Shown here: positions 17,740 to 26,901 of the stretch, piece by piece | How positions within the stretch are numbered: the stretch's first letter is position 1 | Layout: every line of letters begins with the position of its first letter | Assembly: GCF_015209725.1 (NCBI RefSeq) | Contig: NZ_CP063656.1 | Location: forward strand, 2,153,001-2,217,000 | From: Lysobacter ciconiae | Lineage (GTDB): Bacteria > Pseudomonadota > Gammaproteobacteria > Xanthomonadales > Xanthomonadaceae | Reading direction: 5' to 3' | DNA: 64,000 bases | Notes under the pieces: model-generated | What the model was told of the DNA's origin: nothing | The model's database searches: none | Seen by the model: the letters and a program-made list of their open reading frames with translations, nothing else | Made by a program: the position numbers and the translations under genes

Positions 17740-18632
17740 GACAACTCCATCGGACCGGGTCCGCTTGGCGGCAGGGAAAACGCGGGGTGGGCAGAGGCCA
17801 GCGCGCGGCGGAGGGCCGACAGGGCCGGGTGCGGCGCCCAGGACCGATCGCCCAGCCGGCCGACCTGAAGGATACCGCGCACCGCGTTGACAAGGACCAC
17901 CGCGTTGGCGGATTCAACCTGCTCCACCGAGACCCGTCGCTGCTCGACCGCAACCTGTTCGAGCAGCCACGCGCGCATGGTGCCTTCCACGCCGCAGCGA
18001 TCGATCAGCGGCGTGCTCCACCGGTCGCCGTGCAGCACGAAGACGTTGGCGGCGGTGGCGCAGACCACATCACCGTCCGTGCTGCGCATCAGGCCTTCGC
18101 TGGCCGCGCCGTCACTGTCGCCGTCGACTTCGCCAGACCCCACTTCGGCGCGGGCCAGGATCTGCTCAAGCCGGTTGCAGTGCTTGATGCCGGCCAGCGC
18201 GGGCTGCAACGACAGACGGGTCCGGCACCACCTCACCGTTACAGGCGCGGCCGCCGGTGGGGCCAAGGGGTGTCGCGACAGGATCCAGACCGGCTCGGCA
18301 TGCGGCGGAGGCATATATCCGCGCCCGCCACTGCCACGTGTCAGCAACAGCTTCACCACCCCATCGCCGCCGGCCAGCAACTGCTCGGCCTCAGCCCTCG
18401 CGAGTGCTTCGGGCGGCAACGACAGCTGCAGGCGCTCGGAGCCATTTCGCAGCCGTTGCCAGTGCCGCTCCCACCAAGGCAGCACGCCGCCCGCGCCGCG
18501 CACCGTCTCGAAGAGGCCGTCGCCGTAGGCCAACCCGCGGTTGTCGATGGGCACGTGATGGATACGCGTTGCACCTCGAAAGATCCGGGCGGAGGCGGTC
18601 TCTGCGTCGATTACGGCATCCGTTGCGGCCAT
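17736..18632 (-). CDS. pabC: Aminodeoxychorismate lyase
   Basis: PabC is a fold-type IV PLP enzyme that releases pyruvate from aminodeoxychorismate to give p-aminobenzoate for folate. The 298-residue frame has NRGLAYGDGLFETVR near the start, the PLP lysine in LAGIKHCNRLEQI and CATAANVFVLHGDRW in the C-terminal half. It directly follows pabB (four bases), so both dedicated steps of p-aminobenzoate synthesis are made together. The C-terminal tail is Pro/Ser-rich. Confidence 0.94.
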   Translation of the reverse strand: MAATDAVIDAETASARIFRGATRIHHVPIDNRGLAYGDGLFETVRGAGGVLPWWERHWQRLRNGSERLQLSLPPEALARAEAEQLLAGGDGVVKLLLTRGSGGRGYMPPPHAEPVWILSRHPLAPPAAAPVTVRWCRTRLSLQPALAGIKHCNRLEQILARAEVGSGEVDGDSDGAASEGLMRSTDGDVVCATAANVFVLHGDRWSTPLIDRCGVEGTMRAWLLEQVAVEQRRVSVEQVESANAVVLVNAVRGILQVGRLGDRSWAPHPALSALRRALASAHPAFSLPPSGPGPMELS

Positions 18633-18636
18633 GTGC

Positions 18637-20103
18637 TCAGTCTCCGCTCGCCGGACCCACCGTCACCGGCCCGTCGGCGACACCCAGCGCACGCAGCATT
18701 CCGCGCGCTTTGGCCCGGGTCTCTTCCAGCTCAAGCCCCGGGTCGGAGTCGGCGACGATGCCCGCTCCGGTGCGGAAGCGCACCTCTCTGCCTTCCACCT
18801 CCGCGCTGCGGATCAGGATGTTCAGGTCGAGGTCGCCGTCGCGGTTGAGCCATCCCATCGCACCGGTATAGCTGCCGCGACCCTCGCCTTCCAGCTCGGC
18901 GATGATCTGCATGCAGCGTACCTTCGGGCAGCCGGTGATGGTGCCGCCCGGAAACGTCGCGCGGATCACCTCGCCCGGCGTGACGGCGGCACGCAACCGA
19001 CCGCGCACGTTGCTCACGATGTGATGCACGTGGGCGTAGCTTTCCACCGTCATCAGTTCATCGACCTCGACGCTGCCGGGCTCGCACACGCGTCCCAGGT
19101 CGTTGCGCTCCAGGTCGATCAGCATGATGTGCTCGGCGCGCTCCTTGGGGTTGCCGACCAGCTCGCTGATGCGCACGGCATCATCCTGCCCGGCGATGCG
19201 CGGCCGGGTTCCAGCGATCGGCCGGCTTTGCAGCACATCGCCACGCACGGACACCAAGCGCTCCGGCGAGGCGCTGACCACTGCCCAGGCCGCTCGGTTC
19301 GTTCCGGGCTCGGCCCCAACATCGGCTGGCCCGGCAAACAGGCCGGCGAACGGGGCCGGGTTGTGCTGCCGCAAGCGCTGGAACAGCGCGGACGGCTCGA
19401 CCGGCCGTGCGAAACCCGCGGTCCAGCGGCGCGAGATATTGGCTTGGAAGACATCGCCGGCGGCGAGGTATTCGAGCACCCGCGCGGTCGCATCCAGATA
19501 GCGGGACGGAGCGTCTTCAAGCACCGTCGCCGGCATCTCCCAGTCCGGCAGCGGCGGCAGTTGCGCCACTCGGGCGAAGTCCGCTGCAAGGTCGTCCAGA
19601 AGCTCCACTGCGCCCGGTTCAGCGATGGCGATGCATTCCCCCGTCACGTGATCGCGCAGTACGGCCGCCGGGCACCGCACTGCCCGGGCGACCGGGACGG
19701 CCCCGGGAGCAACCGGGAGCTCAAGCACCGGCTCGATCTCGCCGGCGAGCTCGTAGCCGAGCAGCAACGCCCAGCCGCCGCGGAATGGCCACGGGTATTC
19801 GGTTTGTCCCAGGCGTGCCTGCTGCCACGCCGCATCCAGCACGTCGAGGAAGTCGGAACCGATCGCCTGTCCGGTCTGGTCGCGTACGACGCCGTCGCGA
19901 TCCAGCTGGAAGGCCTCGCCACTGGAAATCAGCAGGATGTCCCAGCGACCCTGCGCGGTGCCGGCGGCACTGGATTCCAGCAGCAGCGGGTAGCGCGCCG
20001 GGTCGAGCCGGTGCAGGGAAAGCAGGTCGATATCGGGCGGCAGCGCGCGGGTCAGCCGCGCATCGGCCAAGCCATCACCCGCGCATGCCGGTTGCAGCGC
20101 CAA
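18637..20103 (-). CDS. pabB: Aminodeoxychorismate synthase component I
   Basis: PabB aminates chorismate, using ammonia from the glutaminase PabA, which is not in this window. The 488-residue frame has a variable N-terminal half. The chorismate-binding domain contains FQANISRRWTAGF, RPIAGTRPRIAG, HIMLIDLERNDLGRVCEPGS, HIVSNVRGRL and the conserved FPGGTITGCPKVRCMQII. The RPIAGTRPR form and the pabC neighbour favour PabB over TrpE. It ends four bases before pabC and begins 14 bases after fabF. Confidence 0.93.
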   Translation of the reverse strand: MALQPACAGDGLADARLTRALPPDIDLLSLHRLDPARYPLLLESSAAGTAQGRWDILLISSGEAFQLDRDGVVRDQTGQAIGSDFLDVLDAAWQQARLGQTEYPWPFRGGWALLLGYELAGEIEPVLELPVAPGAVPVARAVRCPAAVLRDHVTGECIAIAEPGAVELLDDLAADFARVAQLPPLPDWEMPATVLEDAPSRYLDATARVLEYLAAGDVFQANISRRWTAGFARPVEPSALFQRLRQHNPAPFAGLFAGPADVGAEPGTNRAAWAVVSASPERLVSVRGDVLQSRPIAGTRPRIAGQDDAVRISELVGNPKERAEHIMLIDLERNDLGRVCEPGSVEVDELMTVESYAHVHHIVSNVRGRLRAAVTPGEVIRATFPGGTITGCPKVRCMQIIAELEGEGRGSYTGAMGWLNRDGDLDLNILIRSAEVEGREVRFRTGAGIVADSDPGLELEETRAKARGMLRALGVADGPVTVGPASGD

Positions 20104-20117
20104 GACGCGGGACCTGC

Positions 20118-21371
20118 TCAGAGCCGCTTGAACACCAGGGTGCCGTTGGTCCCGCCAAAGCCGAAGCCGTTGGACATGGCGACGTCGATCTTCGCCTCAC
20201 GCGCCACGTTGGGCACGTAGTCCAGGTCGCAACCCTCGCCGGGCTCATCCAGGTTGATGGTCGGCGGAATGACGCCGGTCTGCAGCGCCATCACCGAGAA
20301 GATCGCTTCCGCGCCGCCCGCCGCGCCCAGCAAGTGTCCGGTCATTGATTTGGTCGAGCTGACCATCGTCTTGTAGGCGTGGTCGCCGAAGGCACGCTTG
20401 ACCGCCCGCGTCTCGGCCAGGTCACCCAGCGGCGTGGAGGTGCCGTGCGCGTTGAGGTAACCCACCTGCTCCGGCGTGACCCCGGCATCGCTCATCGCCG
20501 CGGTCATGCAGCGGGCCGGACCGTCGCCGTCCTCGCTGGGCGCGGTCATGTGGAACGCATCGGAGGTGGCGCCGAATCCCGCCAGCTCGCAATAGATGCG
20601 GGCGCCGCGCGCCCTGGCGTGCTCGTATTCCTCCAGCATCAGGATGCCGGCGCCGTCACCGAGCACGAAGCCGTCGCGGTCCTTGTCCCAGGGGCGCGAG
20701 GCGCAGGTCGGGTCGTCGTTGCGGGTGGACATCGCCTTCATTGAGCAGAAACCGCCCACTGAAGTCGGCGAGGAGCCACGCTCACCGCCGCCGGCAAGCA
20801 TGACGTCGGCATCGCCGTACTGGATCATGCGCATCGCCATGCCGATGGAATGGTTGGACGTGGCGCAGGCCGATACCGCCGAGAAGTTCGGGCCCTTGAT
20901 GCCGGTCAGCAGCGAGACCTGGCCCGGCAGCATGTTGATGATCGTGCTGGGCACGTAGAACGGGGAGATCTTGCGGGCGCCGCCGGCGAGGAACCTGGCG
21001 GTCTGCTCCTCGATCCCGAGGATGCCGCCGATGCCCGAACCGATCAGCGCACCAATGCGCTCGGCATTGCCCTCGGTGACCTCCAGGCCGGAGTCCTCCA
21101 ACGCCATCATCGCCGCGCCCACCCCGTAGTGGATGAAGCTGTCCATCTTCTTGGCATCCTTCGCCGGCACCCAGCGGGTGACGTCGAAGTCGCGGATCTG
21201 GCCGGCGATGGTGGTGGTGAAACCGGTGGTGTCGAAATGGGTGATCGGGCCAATGCCCGAGCGGCCATTGACGATGCCGTCCCAGCTGCTGGCAACGTCG
21301 TTGCCCAGGGGCGAGACGAGGCCGAGGCCGGTGACAACTACGCGCCTGCTGGAGGCCGGTCGATTGGACAT
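20118..21371 (-). CDS. fabF: 3-oxoacyl-ACP synthase II
   Basis: FabF condenses malonyl-ACP with growing acyl-ACP chains in fatty-acid elongation. The 417-residue frame has RVVVTGLGLVSPLG at the N-terminus, the active-site Cys in AVSACATSNHSIG, His in NAHGTSTPLGD and the second His in KSMTGHLLGAAGG. The Gly-rich end NGFGFGGTNGTLVF is complete. The start MSNRPAS is chosen because it lies right before the first strand. A stem-loop in the acpP-fabF spacer may lower fabF relative to acpP. Confidence 0.96.
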   Translation of the reverse strand: MSNRPASSRRVVVTGLGLVSPLGNDVASSWDGIVNGRSGIGPITHFDTTGFTTTIAGQIRDFDVTRWVPAKDAKKMDSFIHYGVGAAMMALEDSGLEVTEGNAERIGALIGSGIGGILGIEEQTARFLAGGARKISPFYVPSTIINMLPGQVSLLTGIKGPNFSAVSACATSNHSIGMAMRMIQYGDADVMLAGGGERGSSPTSVGGFCSMKAMSTRNDDPTCASRPWDKDRDGFVLGDGAGILMLEEYEHARARGARIYCELAGFGATSDAFHMTAPSEDGDGPARCMTAAMSDAGVTPEQVGYLNAHGTSTPLGDLAETRAVKRAFGDHAYKTMVSSTKSMTGHLLGAAGGAEAIFSVMALQTGVIPPTINLDEPGEGCDLDYVPNVAREAKIDVAMSNGFGFGGTNGTLVFKRL

Positions 21372-21439
21372 GGAGCAACTCCGCTGGTCGACGCGCTGGC
21401 ACGGAGCCGGCAAGCGCGCCGGGAAAGTCTGGGTCGTTT

Positions 21440-21466
21440 AAAGACACAAGGCCGCATGATGCGGCC
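21440..21466 (-). terminator. Stem-loop with U-rich tail between acpP and fabF
   Basis: On the minus strand GGCCGCATCATGCGGCC forms a seven-base stem and is followed by TTGTGTCTTT. Located 60 bases after the acpP stop and before fabF, it could act as a partial terminator so that acpP is expressed above fabF, as is usual for acyl carrier protein. The structure is seen; attenuation is inferred. Confidence 0.5.
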
Positions 21467-21526
21467 CCGGTCTGCATTGCCTGACGCGAGGCGCCGATCC
21501 ATGACCGGTCGCAACGCGTGGGCGGA

Positions 21527-21766
21527 TTACGCCTTGACGTGCGTCGTGACGTAATCGATGGCCTGCTGCACCGAGGTGATCTTCTCGGCTTCCTCGTCCG
21601 GGATCTCGCACTCGAACTCTTCCTCGAGGGCCATCACCAGCTCGACGGTATCGAGGGAGTCAGCGCCCAGGTCGTCCACGAACGAAGCGTTGTTGGTGAC
21701 TTCCTCTTCCTTGACGCCAAGCTGTTCGACCACGATCTTCTTGACGCGCTCTTCGATGCTGCTCAT
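21527..21766 (-). CDS. acpP: Acyl carrier protein
   Basis: This 79-residue acidic carrier holds fatty-acyl intermediates on 4'-phosphopantetheine. The attachment serine is Ser37 in DDLGADSLDTVELVMALEEE. The rest (EFECEIPDEEAEKITSVQQA) is canonical. A strong GGAGG-type SD precedes the ATG. It sits between fabG and fabF in the usual fabD-fabG-acpP-fabF order. A TACACT element about 30 bases upstream suggests its own promoter. Confidence 0.98.
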   Translation of the reverse strand: MSSIEERVKKIVVEQLGVKEEEVTNNASFVDDLGADSLDTVELVMALEEEFECEIPDEEAEKITSVQQAIDYVTTHVKA

Positions 21767-21933
21767 TGGTATTCACTCCTCCCGTACGGGATATTCGATG
21801 GAATAGTGTAGTGGAATCGAAGGCCAGCGGACTATCCGGCAGACCCTTTCACTTCGGTTCGCGCGTCCTGCGCTGTGGCATTGCGGTATCAGGGGATGCG
21901 GTTTGCGGCATGCGCTATCAAGGCATGCTCTTG

Positions 21934-22680
21934 TCAAGGCATGTACATGCCGCCGTTCACGTGCAGGGTCTCCCCGGTGATGTAGGCCGCGGCCGGTCCG
22001 GCCAGGAACGCGACCGCCCGGGCGATGTCCGCCGGGTCGCCGAAGCGCCCCAGCGCGATCTGGCCCAGCATCGCCTCGCGGCTGTCCTCGGGCAGCCCGC
22101 GGGTCATGTCGGTATCGATGAAGCCCGGCGCGACCACGTTCACGGTCACCCCGCGGCTGCCGATCTCCTTGGCCAGCGACTTGCTGAAGGCGATGATGCC
22201 TGCCTTCGCGGCGGCGTAATTGGCCTGGCCGGCATTGCCAGTCACGCCGATCACCGAAGCGATGTTGATGATGCGGCCGCGCCGGGCCTTCATCATCGAG
22301 CGCATCACGGCCTTGGAGGTGCGGTAGACGCTGCTCAGGTTGGTATCGATGACCGCCTGCCAGTCCTCGTCCTTCATCCGCAGCAGCAGGTTGTCGCGGG
22401 TGATGCCGGCGTTGTTGACCAGGATCGAGATCGGGCCGATGTCTTTGCCGATCGCATCGATCAGGGCGAGCGTCGCGGCGCCGTCGGCGACATCGATCAC
22501 GCGGCCGTGCCCGCCAGCCGCCGCGAGGCGTTCGCCAATCGCATCGGCGCCGGACTGGGAGGTCGCGGTGCCGATGACGGTCGCGCCCTGGGCGGCAAGC
22601 TCGTCGGCAATGGCGGCACCGATGCCGCGGCTGGCGCCGGTGACCAGTGCAATTTCGCCGTTGAGGGGCTGATGGCTCAT
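21934..22680 (-). CDS. fabG: 3-oxoacyl-ACP reductase
   Basis: FabG performs the NADPH-dependent reduction of 3-oxoacyl-ACP. The 248-residue short-chain dehydrogenase has the cofactor motif VTGASRGIGAA near residue 14, NNAGITRDNLL, Ser in INIASVIG and the YAAAKAG Tyr/Lys pair. It ends in the FabG-type ITGETLHVNGGMYMP. It lies between fabD and acpP. Its stop codon lies inside a degenerate repeated stretch (GTCAAGGCATG) that extends into the acpP-side spacer. Confidence 0.97.
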   Translation of the reverse strand: MSHQPLNGEIALVTGASRGIGAAIADELAAQGATVIGTATSQSGADAIGERLAAAGGHGRVIDVADGAATLALIDAIGKDIGPISILVNNAGITRDNLLLRMKDEDWQAVIDTNLSSVYRTSKAVMRSMMKARRGRIINIASVIGVTGNAGQANYAAAKAGIIAFSKSLAKEIGSRGVTVNVVAPGFIDTDMTRGLPEDSREAMLGQIALGRFGDPADIARAVAFLAGPAAAYITGETLHVNGGMYMP

Positions 22681-22726
22681 AGAGGGATCCTGTACTCGCA
22701 CCGGCGCAGTGCCGGTGAAGGGTGGG

Positions 22727-23665
22727 TTATTTCCAGTCCGCCAGGGCGGCTTCGAAGTCGGCCGGCGCGCCAAGGGCGCGGGCATCAAGGGACTTGTCGA
22801 TGCGCTTGACCAGTCCGGTCAGCACTTTCCCGGGACCGCACTCGGCGACCGCCGTGGCGCCGTGCCCGGCCAGCGCCAGCACGCAGCGCGTCCACTGCAC
22901 CGGCAGGTAGAGCTGACGGACCAGCGCGTCACGGATCGCGTCGACAGAGTCGTTGGTTCGCGCGTCGACGTTCTGGACCACGCTCAAGGTGGGCATCGCC
23001 CAATCAAGGTCCTCCATCGCCTGAGCGAGCTGGTCGGCGGCATCGCGCATCAGCGGCGTGTGCGAGGGCACGCTGACGGCCAGCTTGATCGCCTTGCGCA
23101 CGCCACGCTCGGCGAGTTGCCCCAGGGCTTCATCAACCGCAGCAGCATGACCGCCGATGACGATCTGGCCCGGCGAGTTGTAGTTGGCAGGCACCACGAC
23201 CTCGCGGCCGGAGACGCTGCGGCACACCTCCTCCACCAGCGCATCGTCCGCGCCAAGGATGGCGGCCATTGCGCCGGTACCTGCAGGCGCGGCTGCCTGC
23301 ATCAACTGGCCACGAAGGCGCACCAGCCGGGCTGCCTGATCCAGCGGCAGCGCGTCGGCGGCGACCAGCGCGCTGTACTCGCCAAGGCTGTGCCCGGACA
23401 GGACGACCGGGCGGGTACCGCCGCGGGCCTGCCACGCGCGCCACACCGCGACGCTTGCAGCCAGCAGCGCCGGCTGGGTGAATTCGGTCTGGTTGAGCTG
23501 CTCGCCCGCGCCCTCTCGGCTCATCTCCCACAGATCGACGCCAGCACCCTGGCTGGCCTCGGCAAAGGTCTGCCGGACCAGCGGCTCCTGCGAGGCAAGC
23601 TCCGCGAGCATGCCGGCGGACTGGGATCCCTGGCCGGGAAAGACGAAGGCGATGGATGGGGACAT
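22727..23665 (-). CDS. fabD: Malonyl-CoA:ACP transacylase
   Basis: FabD loads malonate from CoA onto acyl carrier protein. The 312-residue frame has AFVFPGQGSQSAGML at the start, the nucleophile in LSGHSLGEYSALVAA and the conserved His in AVSVPSHTPLM. GPGKVLTGLVKRI lies near the end. The start MSPSIAFVF is taken because upstream in-frame residues do not resemble the family. It lies 121 bases downstream of fabH. Confidence 0.97.
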   Translation of the reverse strand: MSPSIAFVFPGQGSQSAGMLAELASQEPLVRQTFAEASQGAGVDLWEMSREGAGEQLNQTEFTQPALLAASVAVWRAWQARGGTRPVVLSGHSLGEYSALVAADALPLDQAARLVRLRGQLMQAAAPAGTGAMAAILGADDALVEEVCRSVSGREVVVPANYNSPGQIVIGGHAAAVDEALGQLAERGVRKAIKLAVSVPSHTPLMRDAADQLAQAMEDLDWAMPTLSVVQNVDARTNDSVDAIRDALVRQLYLPVQWTRCVLALAGHGATAVAECGPGKVLTGLVKRIDKSLDARALGAPADFEAALADWK

Positions 23666-23786
23666 GGTGTGTGCTGCGGCCGACCAATCAAAGCCGGCCA
23701 TGATACGCGAGCATCCCGGCAAGGCGTCTGTACTGCGGCGTAGGGTTCAGTCGAGCCACTGCACGCCGCCGTGCGAGCGCTGGTCC

Positions 23787-24767
23787 TCAGTAGCGCAGCA
23801 GCGCCGAGCCCCAGGTAAAGCCGCCGCCGAAAGCCTCCAGCAACAGCAACTGGCCGCGCTTCACCCGCCCGGACCGAACCGCCTCGTCGAGTGCGAGCGG
23901 CACCGAGCCCGACGAGGTGTTGCCGTGCTTGTCAACGGTGACGATCACGCGCTCCATCGGCATGTCCAGCCGCCGCGCCGTGAGCTCGATGATGCGCAGG
24001 TTGGCCTGGTGCGGGATCAGCCAGTCGATCTCGCTGCGGTCGATGCCGTTGGCTTCCAGGGTTTCCTCGACCACCGCGTCCAGCGCCTTGACCGCGTGCT
24101 TGAACACGTCATTGCCGGTCATCATCACCTTGACGCCGGCATTGTGCTCCTCGGGCTTGAAGCCCACCGAGACGCCCACCGGGTTGTACAGCAGCTCCTT
24201 CTTGCCGCCGTCGGCGTGCAGGTGGGTGCTGAGGATGCCCGCCTCCGAATCGGCTTTCAGCACCACCGCGCCGGCCCCATCGCCGAACAGCACGCAGGTG
24301 CCGCGATCGGTCCAGTCGAGCATCCGCGTCAGGGTTTCCGCGCCAATCACCAGGGCGGTCTTGGCCGCGCCGGAACGGATGAAGTTGTCGGCAATCGAGA
24401 GCGCGTAGACGAAGCCCGAGCAGGCCGCGTTGACGTCGAAGGCCGGGCAGCCGTTGGCGCCGAGGCGATGCTGGACCAGGCAGGCGGTGGACGGAAAGAT
24501 GATGTCGGGCGTGGTCGTGCCGAGCACGATCAGGTCGATCTCGGACGCCTCCACCCCGGCCGCTTCCATCGCGCGCATCGCGGCGTGGTAGGACAGGTCG
24601 CTGGTGGTTTCCCCTTCCGCGGCGATATGCCGCTGGCGGATACCGGTGCGCGAGGCGATCCACTCATCGCTGGTGTCGACGATCCTGGACAGGTCGTCGT
24701 TGGTCAACACCCTTTCCGGCAGGTAGCTGCCGGTGCCCGCAATGCGGGAATAAATACGTTCAGTCAT
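23787..24767 (-). CDS. fabH: 3-oxoacyl-ACP synthase III
   Basis: FabH starts fatty-acid synthesis by condensing an acyl-CoA primer with malonyl-ACP. The 326-residue frame has the catalytic Cys in FDVNAACSGFVYALS, His in DWLIPHQANLRII and Asn in KHGNTSSGSVPLAL. ATG at 24767 (MTERIYSRI) is chosen over two GTG codons directly upstream. The order rpmF-fabH-fabD-fabG-acpP-fabF is the standard gammaproteobacterial arrangement. Confidence 0.97.
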   Translation of the reverse strand: MTERIYSRIAGTGSYLPERVLTNDDLSRIVDTSDEWIASRTGIRQRHIAAEGETTSDLSYHAAMRAMEAAGVEASEIDLIVLGTTTPDIIFPSTACLVQHRLGANGCPAFDVNAACSGFVYALSIADNFIRSGAAKTALVIGAETLTRMLDWTDRGTCVLFGDGAGAVVLKADSEAGILSTHLHADGGKKELLYNPVGVSVGFKPEEHNAGVKVMMTGNDVFKHAVKALDAVVEETLEANGIDRSEIDWLIPHQANLRIIELTARRLDMPMERVIVTVDKHGNTSSGSVPLALDEAVRSGRVKRGQLLLLEAFGGGFTWGSALLRY

Positions 24768-24903
24768 CACCACTCCGCGGTCGAAGCCTTCACGCGGAGA
24801 ACCGCGCCCCCAGCTAGCAGACCCGATTGACGGCGCAGGCGCAAGCGTGGGCCAGCCGGCGAGGCCGCATCACGCCCTTCAGCCTTGCGTGTAGGACAGA
24901 CAC

Positions 24904-24939
24904 AAAAAATCGCCCCGGCGCCGGGTGGCGCCAGAGGCG
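24904..24939 (-). terminator. Rho-independent terminator downstream of rpmF
   Basis: On the minus strand a GC-rich hairpin built around GGCGCC-ACCC-GGCGCC, extended by an outer CGCC/GGCG, is followed by ATTTTTTG. It lies 40 bases after the rpmF stop and would separate the abundant yceD-rpmF transcript from fabH. Confidence 0.75.
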
Positions 24940-24978
24940 ATCGGCATGCCGGCGATCCGGCACGCGGTCACGAAGGAG

Positions 24979-25173
24979 TTATTCTTCGTCGACGAAGCTG
25001 GTCTTGGTGTCCATGACCTTCTTGCCGCGGTAGTACCCGTCAGCGGTCACGTGGTGGCGGATATGGATCTCGCCGGTGGTCGGGTCGGTGGACAACTGCT
25101 TGGTGCCCAGCGAGTCGTGGCTGCGGCGCATGCCACGCTTGGAGGGGGAAACGCGGGACTTCTGGACAGCCAT
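24979..25173 (-). CDS. rpmF: 50S ribosomal protein L32
   Basis: This 64-residue basic ribosomal protein starts MAVQKSRVSPSKRGMRRSHD, the L32 signature. The C-terminus HIRHHVTADGYYRGKKV is of the zinc-free type (no Cys pairs). It sits between yceD and fabH, as in most gammaproteobacteria. Confidence 0.98.
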   Translation of the reverse strand: MAVQKSRVSPSKRGMRRSHDSLGTKQLSTDPTTGEIHIRHHVTADGYYRGKKVMDTKTSFVDEE

Positions 25174-25255
25174 GGTCTTAACTCCAGGGAAAACTCAAAA
25201 ATATGCAGGTTGATGGCCCGGAAACCGGGCCGGATCGCAGGAACAGCCCGTAATT

Positions 25256-25792
25256 CTAACTCGGGTCGTCCGGTTTTTTCTTCAATGACGACAGCGCGGC
25301 GAAGGGATTGACGCGCTCCAGGTCGGCTTCGGGAATCGGCCAGTCGGCCTCCATCGCCTCGGTACCGGGTTTCACCGGGACCACCGGGATCGCGAGGATC
25401 AGTTCGTCCTCCACCAGATCCAGCGCAGACAACATGCCGTCTGCTGGCATCAACAACGGCTCGTACCCTTCCGGCAGCGCCGCTTCATCGGCTTCCTGGC
25501 GGATCAGACCGAGTCGCTGCACGACGTCGACCGGAAACAGGAAGCGGGTCAAGGTGCGCTGGCACAACAAGGGCAGCTCGGCTTTCGCATGCAGCTCCGC
25601 GTACGGTACCTGCAGCTCGTCGCTGCCGAAATCCAGCGTGTAGGCGACTTCGCCGTCCGCATCGACAAGACTTCCTGCCAGCCGCGGCAGCGACGCCAGT
25701 GGCGCGCGTCCCGCAAGCCCGCGCCGCGCTGACACCATGCGCCACGCATCCAGCAACTCGGGCACAGACGGTTTGGTTGAGTCAGCGGACAT
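25256..25792 (-). CDS. yceD: YceD/DUF177 family protein
   Basis: DUF177 proteins are encoded upstream of rpmF; in E. coli and plants they affect 23S rRNA accumulation. The 178-residue frame starts MSADSTKPSVPELLDAWRMV. It has the family traits: LAGSLVDADGEVAYTLDF, a central L-CQRTL segment (ELPLLCQRTLTRFLFPV) and the acidic region DLVEDELILAIPVVP. It ends in a Lys-rich tail. The ATG at 25792 is chosen since upstream codons lack family similarity. Confidence 0.92.
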   Translation of the reverse strand: MSADSTKPSVPELLDAWRMVSARRGLAGRAPLASLPRLAGSLVDADGEVAYTLDFGSDELQVPYAELHAKAELPLLCQRTLTRFLFPVDVVQRLGLIRQEADEAALPEGYEPLLMPADGMLSALDLVEDELILAIPVVPVKPGTEAMEADWPIPEADLERVNPFAALSSLKKKPDDPS

Positions 25793-25960
25793 AAGCCGGA
25801 CGATGTTAGGGATCGGGCCGGGGCGTGTCAAATCATGCAGAGAGAGCACAAGGTGCAGCAACAGCGTGCCGGAACGCCGCCGCCGGGCGGGGCCGTCCGC
25901 GTTTGCCCCGCGGGAGCCGGGCGCGGCAGACTGGGCGCTCACCCGACTGGCCCGCTGCCC

Positions 25961-26323
25961 GTGAATCCACTCCTGTTTCCGGTCGTCATCGCCGCGGCGC
26001 TGATCCTGCTTGTCGCCGTCCGCTATGGGCTGCGCCGCCGTCGCCATCAGGAAATGCAGCGGCTGCTGGACTCCGCCGACGCGCTGGAAGCGCGCCTGCG
26101 TGCAGCGCGTCGACAGATCGAGGCGGTGACCGGGGAAAGCGACGCCGATCCGGTGCATGAGGCGATGCGGGAAATGCTTCGCCAGCGACTGTGGCTGCGT
26201 GAGCAGGGCGCGCAGGCGCGGGTGGCGGAGCTGCACAGCGTCCGCCTCTCGATCGACCAGGCGCGCGAGCGCATCGAGCGCCAGCTGGAACGGGTCGAGG
26301 AAGCGCAGATGCTGGAGGTCTGA
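25961..26323 (+). CDS. Small membrane-anchored coiled-coil protein, function unknown
   Basis: I do not recognise a named family. From a GTG at 25961 the 120-residue product starts with one hydrophobic helix (PLLFPVVIAAALILLVAV). A basic patch (RYGLRRRRHQEM) and a long charged helix with heptad-like Leu/Ala spacing follow (ALEARLRAARRQIEAV, RERIERQLERVEEAQML), so a cytoplasmic coiled coil is likely. An ATG at 25835 would add 42 Gly/Pro/Arg-rich residues and looks less convincing. Two bases separate it from maf, so the two are probably translated from one mRNA. Confidence 0.6.
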   Translation: MNPLLFPVVIAAALILLVAVRYGLRRRRHQEMQRLLDSADALEARLRAARRQIEAVTGESDADPVHEAMREMLRQRLWLREQGAQARVAELHSVRLSIDQARERIERQLERVEEAQMLEV

Positions 26324-26325
26324 GC

Positions 26326-26901
26326 GTGGCGACACTGATCCTGGCGTCCGGCTCGCGTTATCGGGCGCAACTGCTCGAGCGGCTGCGAGTGCCGTTTACC
26401 GTGGCGTCGCCCGAAATCGACGAGACGCCTTTGCCTGGGGAATTCCCGGCGTCGCTCACCCGCCGGCTGGCCAACGCCAAGGCCGACGCGGTCGCGTCCC
26501 GCTTCCCCGGCGCCTGGGTACTGGGTTCTGACCAGGTCGCCGATATCGAAGGCCGCATTCTTGGCAAACCCGGGGACCACGCAAGCGCCGTGCGTCAGCT
26601 CACCGCCATGTCCGGGCGGACCATCCACTTCCACACCAGCATCTGCCTGCGCCACGACGATGGCCGCCGGCTGCAGGCGCTGGACATCACGACGGTGCGT
26701 TTCCGGGCGCTCTCCGCCGATGAAATCGAACGCTACCTGCAGGCCGAGCAGCCCTACGACTGCGCCGGCAGTTTCCAGTGCGAGGGCCTGGGCATCAGCC
26801 TGTTCAAGGAGATCCAGTCGCGCGATCCGACCGCGCTGGTCGGACTGCCGCTGATCGCCACCGCCGACCTGCTGCGCGACGCAGGCTTCGCGGTTCCCTG
26901 A
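26326..26901 (+). CDS. maf: Maf-family nucleoside triphosphate pyrophosphatase
   Basis: Maf/YceF proteins hydrolyse modified or non-canonical nucleotides (YceF prefers m7GTP) to monophosphates. The 191-residue frame has LILASGSRYRAQLLERLRVPF at the N-terminus, NAKADAVASRFPGAWVLGSDQ with the conserved Asp, GKPGDHASAVRQL, and ends with GLPLIATADLLRD. The start is GTG. The yceF gene also neighbours yceD-rpmF in E. coli, which supports the YceF branch. Confidence 0.92.
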   Translation: MATLILASGSRYRAQLLERLRVPFTVASPEIDETPLPGEFPASLTRRLANAKADAVASRFPGAWVLGSDQVADIEGRILGKPGDHASAVRQLTAMSGRTIHFHTSICLRHDDGRRLQALDITTVRFRALSADEIERYLQAEQPYDCAGSFQCEGLGISLFKEIQSRDPTALVGLPLIATADLLRDAGFAVP

